Notes: generated by a model from the sequence alone, not told the origin. A stretch of 39,437 bases of DNA from Neisseria sp. (GCF_030523955.1 NZ_JAUNHL010000026.1:1-39437); one strand, 5' to 3'; positions 26,594 through 38,142 are shown, counted from the first letter of the stretch. Numbers and translations: made by a program.

Positions 26594-26632
26594 AAAATGC
26601 CTGTCTGAAAACATTTTTCAGACAGGCATTTT
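26594..26632. terminator. Second DUS hairpin upstream of dinG
   Basis: TG-wadDUS copies at 26598-26609 (+) and 26617-26628 (-) form an ~17-bp stem with a short loop and T-rich flank on the plus strand. Confidence 0.6.
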
Positions 26633-26647
26633 ATCGCGAAACCACTT

Positions 26648-26812
26648 GAGACCTTTGCAAAAAACTTTTTAATCCTGAATTTATTGATATCTCGTCATAC
26701 TCGGGCTTGACCCGAGTATCTGCTTTTTCTTTCAAAACCAAAAGATGCTCGGGTCAAGCCCGAGCATGACGCAAGTGTTTCCAGGTATCGAAAAGAATTT
26801 TGCAAAGGTCTC
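26648..26812. mobile_element. MITE-like element, copy B (intact ends)
   Basis: 165 bp with perfect 15-bp terminal inverted repeats (GAGACCTTTGCAAAA at 26648-26662, its complement at 26798-26812), flanked by a direct repeat CACTT (26643-26647 and 26813-26817). There is no coding capacity. The interior has two nested palindromes built on ACTCGGGCTTGACCCGAGT. The end sequence resembles ends I associate with Neisseria IS5-family elements, suggesting mobilisation in trans. Confidence 0.7.
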
Positions 26813-26865
26813 CACTTGTTTAATATCGTTTTGTCATACTCAAGTTCCGCTTTGGGTGACGTATA

Positions 26866-26996
26866 TATAGTCGATTCAAATAAAATGTCCGGTGGAGCGC
26901 GGACGTTTTCGTCCGTTCTTTATGTATGATTCTGGATATTTTGCGGACGAGGACGTCCGCGCTCCAATATCGGAGTTTTATTTTAAATCCACTATA
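26866..26996. mobile_element. Correia-like MITE
   Basis: 131 bp bounded by TATAGTCGATTCAAATAAAA and its imperfect inverted copy ending TTTAAATCCACTATA, close to the TATAGTGGATTAA ends of Neisseria Correia elements. A 12-bp inverted repeat GGAGCGCGGACG / CGTCCGCGCTCC lies inside. The right end is tandemly duplicated as an 11-bp unit, AAATCCACTAT twice (26985-27006). Confidence 0.6.
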
Positions 26997-27020
26997 AATC
27001 CACTATACTTTGCTTAAAAG

Positions 27021-27057
27021 GTTTATAAAAAACCGCCAACCTTGTCGGTTGGCGGTT
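27021..27057 (-). terminator. Terminator after rpoC
   Basis: An 11-bp GC-rich stem AACCGCCAACC / GGTTGGCGGTT with a 5-nt loop (27031-27057), followed on the minus strand by TTTTTTATAAAC. It closes the rpoBC transcript. Confidence 0.9.
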
Positions 27058-27075
27058 GTATCGATGAGTAATCCC

Positions 27076-30000
27076 TTAGGATAGCGAGCTGCCTTCTTCG
27101 GCAGCAGGAAGCTGTGCTGCGGCCTGTTCGTTCCATTGTTCGCGACGGGTGCGGTGGTAGGTCAAACCGGTACCGGCCGGGATCAGGCGTCCGACGATAA
27201 CGTTTTCTTTCAGACCGCGCAAATCGTCTTGTTTGCCCATAATCGCCGCTTCGGTCAGCACGCGTGTGGTTTCTTGGAAAGACGCCGCCGAGATGAAGCT
27301 GTCGGTAGACAGCGACGCTTTGGTAATACCCAGCAGGATATTTTCAAAACGCGCCGGCTCTTTGCCTTCGGCTTCCGCTTTCTCGTTGGTGGCCATTACA
27401 TCGGCACGCTCTACCTGCTCGCCGGTAATGAAACCGGTTTCGCCGGCGTCGGCAATGTTCACGCGGCGCAGCATTTGGCGGATGATCACTTCGATGTGTT
27501 TATCGGAAATCTTCACACCTTGCAGGCGGTAAACCTCTTGCACCTCTTGCACAATATAGCGCGCCAACGCTTCGATGCCTTGCAGGCGCAGAATATCGTG
27601 CGGATCGACCGCGCCGTCGACGATGGTCTCGCCGCGGTTCACCACTTGGCCGTCGTGCACCAGAATCTGCTTCTCTTTGGAAATCAGGGTTTCGTAGGCT
27701 ACGCCGTCCAAATCGGTAATGATCAGGCGCTGTTTGCCTTTGGTTTCCTTACCAAAGGAAACGGTACCGGTTACTTCGGCCAACATACCGGCATCTTTCG
27801 GTACGCGGGCTTCAAACAACTCGGCCACACGGGGCAGACCACCGGTAATGTCGCGGGTTTTCGAAGAAGCTTGCGGAATACGCGCCAATACATCACCCTT
27901 GCCGACTTCCTGGTCTTCGCGCACGGTAATCACGGCGCCGACCGGGAAGGCCATCGATACGGCGGTTTCGGTACCCGGAATCTTCACTTCTTGGCCGTTT
28001 TCGTCCAGCAGTTTTACCGTCGGGCGCAGCAGTTTGGATGCACTGGAGGCACGGCGTTTGCCGTCGATCACCACCAAAGTGGACAAACCTGTGATGTCGT
28101 CGGTTTGTTTGGTAACGGTTACGCCCTCTTCGATGTTCTCGAACTTCACGCGGCCGGCATGCTCGGTAATCATCGGACGGGTGTGCGGATCCCAAGTGGC
28201 CAAAGTTTGGCCGGCTTTGACGCCCGAACCGTCTTGCACCAGCAAAGTGGCGCCGTAAGACACTTTATGGCGCTCGCGCTCACGGCCGATGTCGTCATGA
28301 ATCACCACTTCCGAAGAGCGGCCGATCACGATCAGTTCGCCTTTATTGTTGGCCACATAACGCATCTGGCTGTTAAAGCGTGCGGTACCGTTGGATTTGG
28401 CTTCCACTTGGCTGGCGGCGGCGGCACGTGATGCGGCACCACCGATGTGGAAGGTACGCATGGTCAGCTGGGTACCCGGCTCACCAATCGACTGTGCGGC
28501 AATCACGCCGACCGCTTCGCCGGAGTTCACCAATTTACCGCGCGCCAAGTCACGACCGTAACACTTCGCACACAAGCCGTAACGTGTCTTACAGGTAATC
28601 GGCGTACGCACTTTCACTTCGTCCACACCCGAGTTATCGATCAGGTCGACCAGTTGCTCGTTCAGCAAGGTACCGGCTTCCACCAGCGTTGCGCCACTGG
28701 AAGGATCCACCACGTCGGCAGCAGTTACACGGCCAAGGATACGGTCGCGCAACGGCTCGATGACATCGCCGCCCTGCACCACCGCTTTCATAATAAAGCC
28801 GTCGGATGTACCGCAATCGTCTTCGATGACAACCAAGTCTTGGGTAACGTCGACCAGACGGCGGGTCAGGTAACCGGAGTTTGCGGTTTTCAACGCGGTA
28901 TCCGCCAAACCTTTACGCGCACCGTGGGTAGAAATAAAGTACTGCAATACCGTCAGACCTTCGCGGAAGTTCGCGGTAATCGGCGTTTCGATAATCGAGC
29001 CGTCGGGTTTCGCCATCAGACCGCGCATACCGGAGAGCTGCTTGATCTGGGCGGCGGAACCACGGGCACCCGAGTCGGCCATCATGTAGATGGAGTTGAA
29101 CGACTCTTGGTCTACTTCCTTACCTTCGCGGTCAATGACTTTCTGGCTGGAAAGATTGTCCATCATCGCCTTAGCGATTTTATCGCCGGTGCGGCCCCAA
29201 ATATCGACCACTTTGTTGTAGCGCTCGCCGTTGGTTACCAAACCTTGGCGGTATTGGTTTTCGATTTCCTTCACCTCGGCTTGTGCGGCTGCCAGCAACT
29301 CAGGTTTTTCTTTCGGCACTTCCATGTCGTCTACGCAAATCGAAATACCGCCTTTGGCTGCCAAGGCAAAACCGGTATACATCAAGTGGTCGGCGAAAAT
29401 CACGGTGTCGCGCAGGCCGCACAGACGGAACGAGGCATTAATCAGTTTGGAAATTTCTTTTTTCTTCAAAACCTTATTAATGTACTCAAACGGCAGGCCT
29501 TTGGGCAGAATTTCGCTCAACAGCGCACGACCAACGGTGGTTTCGTAACGGTTAACCACCGATTCGAACTCACCTTCTTCGTTTTTCACCCATTCGCGCA
29601 GGCGCACGGTGATTTTGGTACCCAGCTCTACCTGTTTGGTGTGGTAGGCACGGTGTACTTCTTTCACGTCGGCAAACAGGCTGCCTTCGCCCTTACCGTT
29701 GATTTTGTCGCGGGTCATGTAATACAGGCCCAATACGATATCCTGCGACGGCACGATAATCGGCTCGCCGTTGGCGGGCGACAAGACGTTGTTGGAGGCC
29801 AGCATCAGGGTACGGGCTTCCATTTGCGCTTCCAAGCTCAACGGTACGTGGACGGCCATTTGGTCGCCGTCGAAGTCGGCGTTGAACGCGGCGCATACCA
29901 AGGGGTGCAGCTGGATGGCTTTACCTTCGATCAGAATCGGCTCGAACGCTTGAATACCCAAACGGTGCAGGGTCGGGGCGCGGTTGAGCATAATCGGGTG

Positions 30001-31263
30001 TTCGCGGATCACTTCTTCCAGAATATCCCAAACTTCCGGCACTTCCTGCTCGACCAGTTTTTTCGCTGCTTTTACGGTCGTGGCGAGGCCTTGCACTTCC
30101 AGTTTGTGGAAAATAAACGGTTTGAACAATTCCAGCGCCATTTTCTTCGGCAGACCGCATTGGTGCAGACGCAGGTAAGGACCTACGGTAATCACCGAAC
30201 GACCGGAATAGTCGACACGTTTACCCAACAGGTTTTGGCGGAAGCGGCCACCCTTACCTTTGATCATATCGGCCAGCGATTTGAGCGGACGCTTGTTGGC
30301 ACCGGTCATCGCTTTGCCGCGGCGGCCGTTGTCCAGCAGCGAATCCACTGCTTCTTGCAGCATACGTTTTTCGTTGCGCACAATGATGTCGGGCGCATGC
30401 AATTCCAACAGGCGTTTCAAGCGGTTGTTACGGTTGATGACGCGGCGGTACAAGTCGTTCAAATCGGAAGTGGCGAAACGGCCGCCGTCCAGCGGTACCA
30501 GCGGGCGCAAGTCCGGCGGCAATACCGGCAGCACGTCCATAATCATCCACTCGAGTTTCATGCCGCTGCGTTGGAAGGCTTCCAATACTTTCAAACGCTT
30601 GGCGATTTTTTTGATTTTGGTGTCCGAACCGGTCGATTCGAGTTCTTGGTGCAAAATCTCGATTTCAGCCGCTACATTCAGATTGCGCAACAGCTCACGG
30701 ATGCCTTCGGCACCCATTTTGGCGTCGAAATCATCGCCGTATTCTTCAAGCTTGTTGTAGTAGTCTTCTTCGGTCAACAGCTGGCGGCGTTGCAGCGGCG
30801 TCATGCCGGGATCGGTGACCACAAAGGCTTCGAAATACAGCACACGCTCGATGTCGCGCAGGGTCATGTCCAATACCATACCCAGGCGGGAAGGAAGCGA
30901 TTTCAAAAACCAGATGTGTGCAACCGGAGCGGCCAATTCGATGTGGCCCATGCGCTCGCGGCGAACCTTGGAAAGGGTAACTTCCACGCCGCATTTTTCA
31001 CAAGTAACGCCTTTGAATTTCAGGCGTTTGTATTTACCGCACAAACATTCGTAGTCTTTAACCGGGCCGAAGATTTTCGCGCAGAACAAGCCGTCGCGCT
31101 CTGGCTTGAAGGTACGGTAGTTGATGGTTTCCGGCTTTTTCACTTCGCCGTAAGACCAAGACCGGATGGTTTCGGGAGAAGCGATACCGATTTTAATGGC
31201 ATCAAATTCTTCTTCCATACCCGCCGATTGCAGGGGGTTAAACAGGTCTAACAAAGCTTTCAT
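27076..31263 (-). CDS. rpoC: RNA polymerase subunit beta'
   Basis: A 1395-residue catalytic subunit of RNA polymerase. The N-terminal zinc ribbon has Cys73, 75, 88 and 91; the magnesium-binding NADFDGDQ is at about 460-467; a second zinc site uses cysteines near 814 and in [11 protein letters not shown] near 888-898. The trigger-loop and bridge-helix region ([17 protein letters not shown], then [21 protein letters not shown]) is intact. The ATG at 31261-31263 follows TAAGGAGC. It is 120 bp downstream of rpoB, with a DUS pair between them. Confidence 0.98.
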   Translation of the reverse strand: MKALLDLFNPLQSAGMEEEFDAIKIGIASPETIRSWSYGEVKKPETINYRTFKPERDGLFCAKIFGPVKDYECLCGKYKRLKFKGVTCEKCGVEVTLSKVRRERMGHIELAAPVAHIWFLKSLPSRLGMVLDMTLRDIERVLYFEAFVVTDPGMTPLQRRQLLTEEDYYNKLEEYGDDFDAKMGAEGIRELLRNLNVAAEIEILHQELESTGSDTKIKKIAKRLKVLEAFQRSGMKLEWMIMDVLPVLPPDLRPLVPLDGGRFATSDLNDLYRRVINRNNRLKRLLELHAPDIIVRNEKRMLQEAVDSLLDNGRRGKAMTGANKRPLKSLADMIKGKGGRFRQNLLGKRVDYSGRSVITVGPYLRLHQCGLPKKMALELFKPFIFHKLEVQGLATTVKAAKKLVEQEVPEVWDILEEVIREHPIMLNRAPTLHRLGIQAFEPILIEGKAIQLHPLVCAAFNADFDGDQMAVHVPLSLEAQMEARTLMLASNNVLSPANGEPIIVPSQDIVLGLYYMTRDKINGKGEGSLFADVKEVHRAYHTKQVELGTKITVRLREWVKNEEGEFESVVNRYETTVGRALLSEILPKGLPFEYINKVLKKKEISKLINASFRLCGLRDTVIFADHLMYTGFALAAKGGISICVDDMEVPKEKPELLAAAQAEVKEIENQYRQGLVTNGERYNKVVDIWGRTGDKIAKAMMDNLSSQKVIDREGKEVDQESFNSIYMMADSGARGSAAQIKQLSGMRGLMAKPDGSIIETPITANFREGLTVLQYFISTHGARKGLADTALKTANSGYLTRRLVDVTQDLVVIEDDCGTSDGFIMKAVVQGGDVIEPLRDRILGRVTAADVVDPSSGATLVEAGTLLNEQLVDLIDNSGVDEVKVRTPITCKTRYGLCAKCYGRDLARGKLVNSGEAVGVIAAQSIGEPGTQLTMRTFHIGGAASRAAAASQVEAKSNGTARFNSQMRYVANNKGELIVIGRSSEVVIHDDIGRERERHKVSYGATLLVQDGSGVKAGQTLATWDPHTRPMITEHAGRVKFENIEEGVTVTKQTDDITGLSTLVVIDGKRRASSASKLLRPTVKLLDENGQEVKIPGTETAVSMAFPVGAVITVREDQEVGKGDVLARIPQASSKTRDITGGLPRVAELFEARVPKDAGMLAEVTGTVSFGKETKGKQRLIITDLDGVAYETLISKEKQILVHDGQVVNRGETIVDGAVDPHDILRLQGIEALARYIVQEVQEVYRLQGVKISDKHIEVIIRQMLRRVNIADAGETGFITGEQVERADVMATNEKAEAEGKEPARFENILLGITKASLSTDSFISAASFQETTRVLTEAAIMGKQDDLRGLKENVIVGRLIPAGTGLTYHRTRREQWNEQAAAQLPAAEEGSSLS

Positions 31264-31335
31264 TTTTGCTCCTTAGGGTACAAGGCTACCCTCTTTGGCG
31301 TTTTCAATGGTATTCGGGTATTAAGCAACGTTTTT

Positions 31336-31378
31336 CTTTTCAGACAGGCATATCGCTTTACAATGCCTGTCTGAAAGC
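31336..31378. repeat. DUS pair between rpoB and rpoC
   Basis: TG-wadDUS copies at 31339-31350 (-) and 31364-31375 (+) point away from each other, so the stem is followed by A instead of T tracts on both strands. Full termination is unlikely, as rpoC must be read through. Confidence 0.8.
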
Positions 31379-31383
31379 AATAC

Positions 31384-34300
31384 TTAATACCGCTCCAAGT
31401 CGATATCCAAGCCCAGCGAACGAATCTCTTTCACCAATACGTTGAAAGATTCCGGCATGCCGGCGTCGATTTTGTGTTCGCCTTTCACGATGTTTTCGTA
31501 CATTTTGGTACGGCCGGTAACGTCGTCCGATTTCACCGTTAACATCTCTTGCAAGGTGTAAGCGGCTCCGTAAGCTTCCAATGCCCAAACCTCCATCTCA
31601 CCGAAACGCTGTCCGCCGAATTGGGCTTTACCGCCCAAAGGCTGCTGGGTCACGAGGCTATACGGACCGGTCGAACGGGCGTGCATTTTCTCGTCTACCA
31701 AGTGGTGCAGTTTCAGATAATGCATCACGCCGACAGTCACTTTGCGGTCGAACGCTTCGCCGGAACGTCCGTCATACAAGGTAATCTGGGTTTTGCTGTC
31801 GTTAAAGCCCAGCTTCTGTACTTCCGGATCGTTGCTTGGATAAGCCAGTTCGAGCATGGCCTTGATTTCGGATTCTTTGGCACCGTCGAATACCGGCGAG
31901 GCAAACGTGGCGCCGCGCTTGAGGTTTTCCGCCAAGGCGAGAATCTCTTCATCGGAAAGCTCGTTCAACTCTTCCTGTTTGCCGCTCTCGTTATAGAGGC
32001 GGTTGAGGAATTCGCGGATTTCACCGACTTGGCGCTGTTCAGCCAACATGCTGTCGATACGCTGGCCGATGCCTTTGGCGGCCCAACCCAAGTGTACTTC
32101 CAAAATCTGACCGATGTTCATCCGCGACGGTACGCCCAAGGGATTGAGTACGATGTCGACGGTGCGCCCGTCGGCCATATACGGCATGTCTTCCACCGGC
32201 AGAATGCGCGATACCACACCTTTGTTACCGTGGCGGCCGGCCATTTTGTCACCTGCTTGCAGGCGGCGTTTGATGGCAATGAATACTTTCACCATTTTTT
32301 GTACGCCCGGCTGCAATTCGTCGCCCTGAGTCATTTTTTTCTTTTTGATTTCATAAAGAACATCAGACTCTTCGCGCTTGTCTTGCAGGCTGCTCTTAAT
32401 CAGCTCAAGCTGCTTGGCCAAACCTTCGTCAGCCATGCGGATGTCGAACCAATCGTGTTTGCTCGGCAAGGAAGCCAGGTATTCTGCGGTCACTTCGCTG
32501 CCTTTGGCCAACTTCAGCGGGCCGCCGTTGGCTTTCTGGCCGACGATCATGCGCTCGATACGGTCGAATGCGTCGTTATCGAAAATACGCAGCTGGTCGC
32601 TCAAGTCTTGGCGGTAGCGTTTGAGCTCGGCATCAATAATCGATTGTGCACGTTTGTCACGCTGGATACCTTCGCGGGTGAATACCTGAACATCAATCAC
32701 GGTACCGCTCATGCCGGTGGGCATACGCAGGGAAGTGTCTTTCACATCTGAAGCCTTCTCACCGAAAATCGCACGCAGCAGTTTTTCTTCCGGCGTCAGC
32801 TGGGTTTCGCCTTTCGGAGTCACTTTACCCACCAACACGTCGCCCGCCTCTACTTCGGCGCCGATATAAACGATGCCCGATTCGTCCAATCGGTTCTGCA
32901 TGCGCTCGGACAAGTTCGGAATATCGCGGGTAATTTCTTCCGGGCCCAGCTTGGTATCACGCGCCACCACATTCAGTTCTTCAATGTGAATGGAGGTATA
33001 GCGGTCATCGGCTGCCACACGCTCGGAAATCAAGATTGAGTCTTCGTAGTTGTAACCGTTCCACGGCATGAATGCGATAGTCATATTCTGACCCAACGCC
33101 AATTCGCCCAAATCGGTAGAAGCGCCGTCGGCCACCAAATCGCCGCGCTGCAACACGTCACCCGCTTTCACGGCCGGGCGCTGGTTGATATTGGTCGACT
33201 GGTTGGAGCGGGTGAATTTCACCAGATTGTAGATGTCTACACCCACTTCGCCGGCCACCGCTTCGTCATCGTGCACGCGCACCACCACGCGGTTGGCATC
33301 GACATACTCGACCACACCGCCGCGACGTGCAACGATTGCTGTTGCCGAATCCACTGCCACCGGACGTTCGATACCGGTACCCACCAAGGGTTTTTCGGCA
33401 CGCAGACACGGTACGGCCTGACGTTGCATGTTCGCACCCATCAAGGCACGGTTGGCATCGTCATGCTCCAAGAACGGAATCAGCGAAGCCGCTACCGATA
33501 CCACTTGACCGGTAGCCACGTCCATATACTGTACGCGGTCGGGGGTAGACATAATGGTTTCGCCTTTTTCGCGACAAGTCACCAACTCGTCAATCAGATT
33601 GCCTTCGGCATCCAACTCGGCATTGGCCTGTGCAATCACGAAACGGCCTTCCTCAATCGCCGACAGGTAATCGATCTGATCGGTTACTTTACCGTTTTCC
33701 ACACGGCGGTACGGCGTTTCCAAGAATCCGTAATCGTTGGTACGCGCATAAACCGACAACGAGTTAATCAAACCGATGTTCGGACCTTCGGGCGTTTCAA
33801 TCGGGCACACGCGGCCGTAGTGAGTCGGATGTACGTCGCGCACCTCAAAGCCGGCACGTTCGCGGGTCAAACCGCCCGGGCCCAAAGCGGATACACGACG
33901 TTTATGGGTAATTTCAGACAGGGGGTTGGTCTGATCCATAAACTGGCTCAATTGGCTGGAACCGAAGAATTCTTTAATCGCAGCGGAAACCGGTTTGGCA
34001 TTAATCAAATCGGTCGGCATCAGATTTTCCGACTCCGCCTGATTCAAACGCTCTTTTACCGCACGCTCTACACGCGACAAACCTGAGCGGAATTGGTTTT
34101 CTGCCAATTCGCCCACCGAACGCACGCGGCGGTTACCCAAGTGATCGATATCATCGACTTCACCGTGACCGTTGCGTAGTTCCACCAAAGTGGCAATCGA
34201 CGCCACGATGTCTTCCACGCTCAGTACATAACCGCCTTTTTCGGCCGCACCGGCAAAAGTCTCGTTCAGCAAACGGCCGTACCAAGACTGCCGCTGGGCT

Positions 34301-35562
34301 TCGCTCAGCTTTTGCTCATACGTACGGGTATTGAACTTCATACGACCTACGCGCGACAAATCGTAGCTCTCATCATTGAAGAACAACCGGTTGAACAACA
34401 TTTCCACTGCTTCTTCGGTAGGCGGTTCACCCGGGCGCATCATGCGGTAAATCGCCACACGCGCGGCTTGCTGGTCGGCAGTTTCGTCGGTGCGCAAAGT
34501 GGCAGAAATATAACCGCCCTGATCCAACTCGTTAATGTACAGGGTCTGAATTTCTTTAATCCCCTGAATATCGAGTTGTGCCAGCAATTCTTCAGTAATC
34601 TCTTCATTGGCAGCAGCCAGCACTTCTCCGGTATCCGGCGCAATGACATCCTTGGCCAGCACCTTGCCAATCAACGAATCGGCATCCACGCTGTAGCGCT
34701 TTAAACCTGCTTTTTCAATATCACGGATATTTTTGGCGGTAATCCGTTTGCCGGCAGCCGCAAGCACATTACCGTCTTTATCAACGATGTCTAAACGGGC
34801 AGTTTCACCTTTCAGACGGGAAGCAATCAAATCGGTTTCTACGCCCTCTTTCGACAAATAGAAGTTTTCTTTATCGTAGAAAGTTTCCAGAATCTGCTCG
34901 TCGTTATAACCCAAAGCTTTCAGCAGGATAGTCACCGGCATTTTGCGGCGGCGGTCAATACGGAAGTACAACAAGTCTTTCGGATCAAACTCAAAATCCA
35001 GCCAAGAACCGCGATAAGGAATAATACGGGCAGAAAACAACAGCTTGCCTGAAGAATGGGTTTTACCGCGGTCATGCTCGAAGAATACGCCCGGCGAACG
35101 ATGCAATTGTGAAACAATCACACGCTCGGTACCGTTAATTACAAAAGAGCCGCTTGGTGTCATCAATGGGATTTCCCCCATGTACACCTCGTTCTCGCGA
35201 ACTTCCTTAACAGTAGGCTTGGAAGACTCTTTATCCAAAATCACCAAGCGGATGCGCGCACGTAAAGGTGCAGCATAAGTAATACCGCGCAACTGACACT
35301 CAGGAATATCAAACAACGGCTCACCTAAGGTGTAGTGAACAAACTCCAAACGTGCAAATCCGTTATGGCTTACAACAGGGAAAATCGAGCTGAATGCAGC
35401 TTGCAGACCTTCGTCGTCACGGCCGTCAAACGGCTTTTCCTGTTGCAGGAATTTAGCGTAAGAATCCAGTTGGGTAGCCAACAGAAACGGAACTTCCAAT
35501 ACATTTTCCCGTTTTGCAAAGCTCTTGCGGATACGCTTTTTTTCGGTAAAAGAATAACTCAT
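31384..35562 (-). CDS. rpoB: RNA polymerase subunit beta
   Basis: A 1392-residue subunit of RNA polymerase from the ATG at 35560-35562 ([15 protein letters not shown]), with GGAG 9 nt upstream; the in-frame TTG five codons earlier overlaps that site. The rifampicin pocket, residues about 533-560, reads [20 protein letters not shown] followed by [10 protein letters not shown], with the Asp, His and Ser positions that mutate in resistance all wild type. The C-terminal clamp-anchor region ([20 protein letters not shown]) is intact. It shares a transcript with rplJL upstream and rpoC downstream. Confidence 0.98.
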   Translation of the reverse strand: MSYSFTEKKRIRKSFAKRENVLEVPFLLATQLDSYAKFLQQEKPFDGRDDEGLQAAFSSIFPVVSHNGFARLEFVHYTLGEPLFDIPECQLRGITYAAPLRARIRLVILDKESSKPTVKEVRENEVYMGEIPLMTPSGSFVINGTERVIVSQLHRSPGVFFEHDRGKTHSSGKLLFSARIIPYRGSWLDFEFDPKDLLYFRIDRRRKMPVTILLKALGYNDEQILETFYDKENFYLSKEGVETDLIASRLKGETARLDIVDKDGNVLAAAGKRITAKNIRDIEKAGLKRYSVDADSLIGKVLAKDVIAPDTGEVLAAANEEITEELLAQLDIQGIKEIQTLYINELDQGGYISATLRTDETADQQAARVAIYRMMRPGEPPTEEAVEMLFNRLFFNDESYDLSRVGRMKFNTRTYEQKLSEAQRQSWYGRLLNETFAGAAEKGGYVLSVEDIVASIATLVELRNGHGEVDDIDHLGNRRVRSVGELAENQFRSGLSRVERAVKERLNQAESENLMPTDLINAKPVSAAIKEFFGSSQLSQFMDQTNPLSEITHKRRVSALGPGGLTRERAGFEVRDVHPTHYGRVCPIETPEGPNIGLINSLSVYARTNDYGFLETPYRRVENGKVTDQIDYLSAIEEGRFVIAQANAELDAEGNLIDELVTCREKGETIMSTPDRVQYMDVATGQVVSVAASLIPFLEHDDANRALMGANMQRQAVPCLRAEKPLVGTGIERPVAVDSATAIVARRGGVVEYVDANRVVVRVHDDEAVAGEVGVDIYNLVKFTRSNQSTNINQRPAVKAGDVLQRGDLVADGASTDLGELALGQNMTIAFMPWNGYNYEDSILISERVAADDRYTSIHIEELNVVARDTKLGPEEITRDIPNLSERMQNRLDESGIVYIGAEVEAGDVLVGKVTPKGETQLTPEEKLLRAIFGEKASDVKDTSLRMPTGMSGTVIDVQVFTREGIQRDKRAQSIIDAELKRYRQDLSDQLRIFDNDAFDRIERMIVGQKANGGPLKLAKGSEVTAEYLASLPSKHDWFDIRMADEGLAKQLELIKSSLQDKREESDVLYEIKKKKMTQGDELQPGVQKMVKVFIAIKRRLQAGDKMAGRHGNKGVVSRILPVEDMPYMADGRTVDIVLNPLGVPSRMNIGQILEVHLGWAAKGIGQRIDSMLAEQRQVGEIREFLNRLYNESGKQEELNELSDEEILALAENLKRGATFASPVFDGAKESEIKAMLELAYPSNDPEVQKLGFNDSKTQITLYDGRSGEAFDRKVTVGVMHYLKLHHLVDEKMHARSTGPYSLVTQQPLGGKAQFGGQRFGEMEVWALEAYGAAYTLQEMLTVKSDDVTGRTKMYENIVKGEHKIDAGMPESFNVLVKEIRSLGLDIDLERY

Positions 35563-35608
35563 TGCGGAAAACTCCAAGGGATGAGAACAATTCGAAAGTT
35601 GCTCTTAT

Positions 35609-35620
35609 TTCAGACAGGCA
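35609..35620 (-). repeat. TG-wadDUS upstream of rpoB
   Basis: Exact single copy, 46 bp before the rpoB start codon. Confidence 0.9.
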
Positions 35621-35655
35621 TTTCAATGTAATCAACATCCGAAATTACGAGACAG

Positions 35656-35715
35656 ATAAATTTTCATATATTTACATCAAAACCATCACGACAAGGTAAA
35701 TATATGAAAATTTAT
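35656..35715 (-). promoter_or_regulatory. Perfect 20-bp inverted repeat in the rplL-rpoB spacer
   Basis: ATAAATTTTCATATATTTAC (35656-35675) is followed after 20 bp by its exact complement (35696-35715). As RNA it would form a long AT-rich hairpin about 95 nt before rpoB. In E. coli the same spacer holds an attenuator and an RNase III cleavage site; a similar processing role is an inference. Confidence 0.65.
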
Positions 35716-35735
35716 AAAACAGTAGCACAATACAA

Positions 35736-35769
35736 GCGAAATAAGGCTGGCAGTAAAACTGCCAGCCTT
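35736..35769 (-). terminator. Attenuator-like hairpin after rplL
   Basis: An 11-bp stem AAGGCTGGCAG / CTGCCAGCCTT with a 5-nt loop (35743-35769), 14 bp past rplL. The minus-strand tail is TATTTCGC, a poor T tract, suiting partial termination between rplL and rpoB. Confidence 0.75.
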
Positions 35770-35783
35770 GCAAGAAAGAAAGC

Positions 35784-36155
35784 TTATTTGATTTCGACTT
35801 TGGCGCCGGCTTCTTCCAGTTGTTTTTTGATGTCTTCAGCTTCAGCTTGAGATACACCTTCTTTAACAGTTTTAGGTGCACCGTCAACCATGTCTTTAGC
35901 TTCTTTCAGACCCAAACCGGTAATGGCACGTACCACTTTGATTACGCCCACTTTTTGGTCTCCGGCAGAAGCCAGAACCACATCAAACTCGGTTTTCTCT
36001 TCAGCAGCGGCTGCACCAGCGCCAGCAGGGCCAGCAACAGCAACGGCAGCAGCAGAAACACCGAATTTTTCTTCAAAAGCTTTAACCAGATCATTCAATT
36101 CCATTACGGTCAAAGAACCAACGGCTTCCAAAATGTCTTCTTTAGTAATAGCCAT
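35784..36155 (-). CDS. rplL: 50S ribosomal protein L7/L12
   Basis: A 123-residue acidic stalk protein of the large subunit that recruits translation GTPases. The N-terminal dimerisation helix pair, the Ala/Gly-rich hinge (about 36-52) and the C-terminal GTPase-contact domain ([20 protein letters not shown] onward, with [16 protein letters not shown]) are all present. It follows rplJ by 60 bp and precedes an attenuator-like hairpin. Confidence 0.98.
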   Translation of the reverse strand: MAITKEDILEAVGSLTVMELNDLVKAFEEKFGVSAAAVAVAGPAGAGAAAAEEKTEFDVVLASAGDQKVGVIKVVRAITGLGLKEAKDMVDGAPKTVKEGVSQAEAEDIKKQLEEAGAKVEIK

Positions 36156-36215
36156 GCTATTTAAACTCCAAATATTGTATTAAAAAATAAATCAGTTAAA
36201 TCAAAATCGTTTTGC

Positions 36216-36716
36216 TTATGCAGCTTCTTCGCCGGCTTTTTTCTCGGCCAAAGCCGCCAAAGCACGGGCAAAACCGGAAACCGGCGCCTGCATAACGAAC
36301 AACAGTTTAGACAACAGTTCTTCACGGCTCGGGATAGATGCCAACTCACCCACTTGGGCGGCATTGAGCACGTCACCGTTATAAACACCGGCTTTAACAA
36401 CGATTTTGTCATCTTTTTTCGCGTATTGATGCAGTACTTTTGCAGCAGCAACAGGATCTTCCGACACGGCATATACCAACGGACCAACCATTTGGTCGGC
36501 CAAACCGGCAAAAGAAGTTCCTTCAACCGCACGGCGCGCCAAGGTGTTTTTCAAAACGTGCAGATACACGTTTTCTTTACGGGCATTGGCGCGAAGTTCG
36601 GTCATGCTGGCAACACTGATTCCGCGATATTCGGCAATCACCATAGTTTGAGCATTGGCAATGGCACTGCCAATCTCGGCTACAGCTGCTTTCTTGGTTT
36701 CAATATTGAGACTCAA
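36216..36716 (-). CDS. rplJ: 50S ribosomal protein L10
   Basis: A 166-residue protein that anchors L7/L12 dimers to the large subunit and represses its own mRNA with them. The start codon is TTG (36714-36716), set by a strong GGGAGG site 6 nt upstream and by the family N-terminus MSLNIETKK; no ATG fits. The globular RNA-binding N-domain ([20 protein letters not shown]) and the C-terminal L12-binding helix are recognisable. A structured leader precedes it. Confidence 0.97.
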   Translation of the reverse strand: MSLNIETKKAAVAEIGSAIANAQTMVIAEYRGISVASMTELRANARKENVYLHVLKNTLARRAVEGTSFAGLADQMVGPLVYAVSEDPVAAAKVLHQYAKKDDKIVVKAGVYNGDVLNAAQVGELASIPSREELLSKLLFVMQAPVSGFARALAALAEKKAGEEAA

Positions 36717-36759
36717 GGTCTACCTCCCACTGTTTATCATCAGAATATTTTTTTACAAT

Positions 36760-36899
36760 ATTCCACCAGCGCGGCAACCCAAAAGACATTTTGCAAGCCA
36801 GGCTCGCAGTTTTTAGGACTACCGTCTGCGTAGGGCTGTTAGGATTAAATCTTGCGATCCCTACGGTCTTGGACATCTACTTAAATATTTTTAAGTAGC
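36760..36899 (-). ncRNA. L10 (rplJ) leader, autoregulatory RNA
   Basis: The minus strand carries the L10-leader core: AGACCGTAGGGATCGCAAGA, TTAATCCTAAC, CCCTACGCAGACGGTAG and a downstream arm, closely matching the E. coli L10-L12 binding leader. A 9-bp palindrome CTACTTAAA / TTTAAGTAG (36877-36898) sits at its 5' edge. L10-(L12)4 would bind here to repress rplJL translation. Confidence 0.8.
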
Positions 36900-36904
36900 C
36901 CATT

Positions 36905-36946
36905 TTTTTCAGACAGGCATCAAACACACCATGCCTGTCTGAAAAG
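36905..36946. repeat. DUS pair between rplA and rplJ
   Basis: TG-wadDUS copies at 36908-36919 (-) and 36932-36943 (+) form a 13-bp stem with a 12-nt loop, 10 bp beyond the rplA stop codon. They point outward, so no T tail follows on the minus strand. Confidence 0.8.
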
Positions 36947-36953
36947 ATTTAAA

Positions 36954-37649
36954 TCAGCTGTTAACGCTGGCAGTATCCACGCGCACACCCAGACCCATGG
37001 TGCTGGAAACGGCGACTTTTTTCAGATACTGGCCTTTGGCAGCAGCCGGTTTCGCTTTTACGATGGCATCCAACAAAGCATTGAAGTTCTCTTTCAGATC
37101 AGCTTCTGCGAAAGATGCACGACCGATGGTAGCATGTACGATACCCGCTTTATCGGTACGGTATTGCACCTGACCGGCTTTAGCATTTTTAACCGCTTCA
37201 GCCACATTTGGCGTTACGGTACCTACTTTCGGATTCGGCATCAAACCGCGCGGACCCAAGATCGTACCTAATTGACCAACGATACGCATTGCATCCGGAG
37301 AAGCGATTACCACGTCAAAATCCAGATTGCCTTTTTTCACTTCTTCAGCCAAATCTTCAAAACCAACAATATCGGCACCCGCAGCTTTAGCAGCCTCGGC
37401 ATTTGCACCTTGAGTGAAGACCGCAACGCGGGTAGTTTTACCGGTACCTTTAGGCAATACAACGGAACCACGAATAACCTGATCCGATTTGCGCGGATCT
37501 ACGCCCAAATTAAACGAAACGTCTACCGACTCGTCAAATTTGGCAGTTGCGCCGCTTTTTACCAAGGCAATAGCTTCATCGATTGCATATAACTTATTGG
37601 CCTCAACGGTGGCACGCAAAGCTTTCAAACGTTTAGATACTTTAGCCAT
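36954..37649 (-). CDS. rplA: 50S ribosomal protein L1
   Basis: A 231-residue protein of the L1 stalk that guides deacylated tRNA out of the E site and represses translation of the L11 operon. The family block [18 protein letters not shown] is at about residues 130-147. Its ATG overlaps the rplK stop codon (TAATG), implying coupled translation. Length is standard. Confidence 0.98.
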   Translation of the reverse strand: MAKVSKRLKALRATVEANKLYAIDEAIALVKSGATAKFDESVDVSFNLGVDPRKSDQVIRGSVVLPKGTGKTTRVAVFTQGANAEAAKAAGADIVGFEDLAEEVKKGNLDFDVVIASPDAMRIVGQLGTILGPRGLMPNPKVGTVTPNVAEAVKNAKAGQVQYRTDKAGIVHATIGRASFAEADLKENFNALLDAIVKAKPAAAKGQYLKKVAVSSTMGLGVRVDTASVNS

Positions 37650-38080
37650 TACACACCCTCCACATCCAAACCCATTGAGCGCGCAGAACCGGCAATGGTG
37701 CGCACAGCCGCATCCAAATCAGCAGCAGTCAAATCAGGCTCTTTAGTTTTAGCAATCTCTTCCAATTGAGCGCGGGTAACCGTACCCACTTTATTGGTCA
37801 ACGGATTGGAACTACCTTTTTGCAAACCGGCTGCTTTTTTCAGCAGAATGGTTGCAGGAGGCGTTTTCATCACAAAAGTAAATGATTTATCCGCAAACGC
37901 AGTAATCACCACCGGAATCGGCAACCCCGGCTCCATGCCCTGTGTTGCAGCGTTAAACGCTTTACAAAATTCCATAATATTCAGACCGCGCTGACCCAAA
38001 GCCGGACCAACAGGCGGAGAAGGATTGGCTTTACCTGCAGGAATCTGCAGTTTGATATAGCCGACAACTTTTTTTGCCAC
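37649..38080 (-). CDS. rplK: 50S ribosomal protein L11
   Basis: A 143-residue protein of the GTPase-associated centre and factor-binding site, needed for the stringent response on ribosomes. It starts with GTG (38078-38080), 7 nt after an AGGAG site, giving [16 protein letters not shown]; the longer open frame to 38128 runs into the promoter region. [15 protein letters not shown] and the C-terminal [11 protein letters not shown] are diagnostic. Transcribed with rplA. Confidence 0.97.
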   Translation of the reverse strand: MAKKVVGYIKLQIPAGKANPSPPVGPALGQRGLNIMEFCKAFNAATQGMEPGLPIPVVITAFADKSFTFVMKTPPATILLKKAAGLQKGSSNPLTNKVGTVTRAQLEEIAKTKEPDLTAADLDAAVRTIAGSARSMGLDVEGV

Positions 38081-38142
38081 AATTAAGCTCCTAATAAACG
38101 GGTATAACGCAGAAAAACTGCTCCCCAAAAGTCAAGTTTTTA

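Larger units (their letters stand above)
26368..27027. other. Repeat-rich spacer between rpoC and dinG
   Basis: About 0.7 kb with no credible gene. It contains two DUS hairpins, the intact MITE-like copy B and a Correia-like element in close succession, ending at the rpoC terminator. Confidence 0.75.

Noticed and set aside
26352-26594. 80-codon minus-strand frame upstream of dinG
   Set aside because: It is built over a perfect DUS hairpin and spacer, with no sign of selection or a family.
28447-31251. 934-codon open frame on the plus strand
   Set aside because: It is exactly antisense to rpoC; the protein is His/Gln/Phe-rich with no recognisable domain, as expected from the complement of a codon-biased gene.
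31549-32751. 400-codon plus-strand frame opposite rpoB
   Set aside because: Antisense shadow of a conserved essential gene, with no ribosome site or family resemblance.
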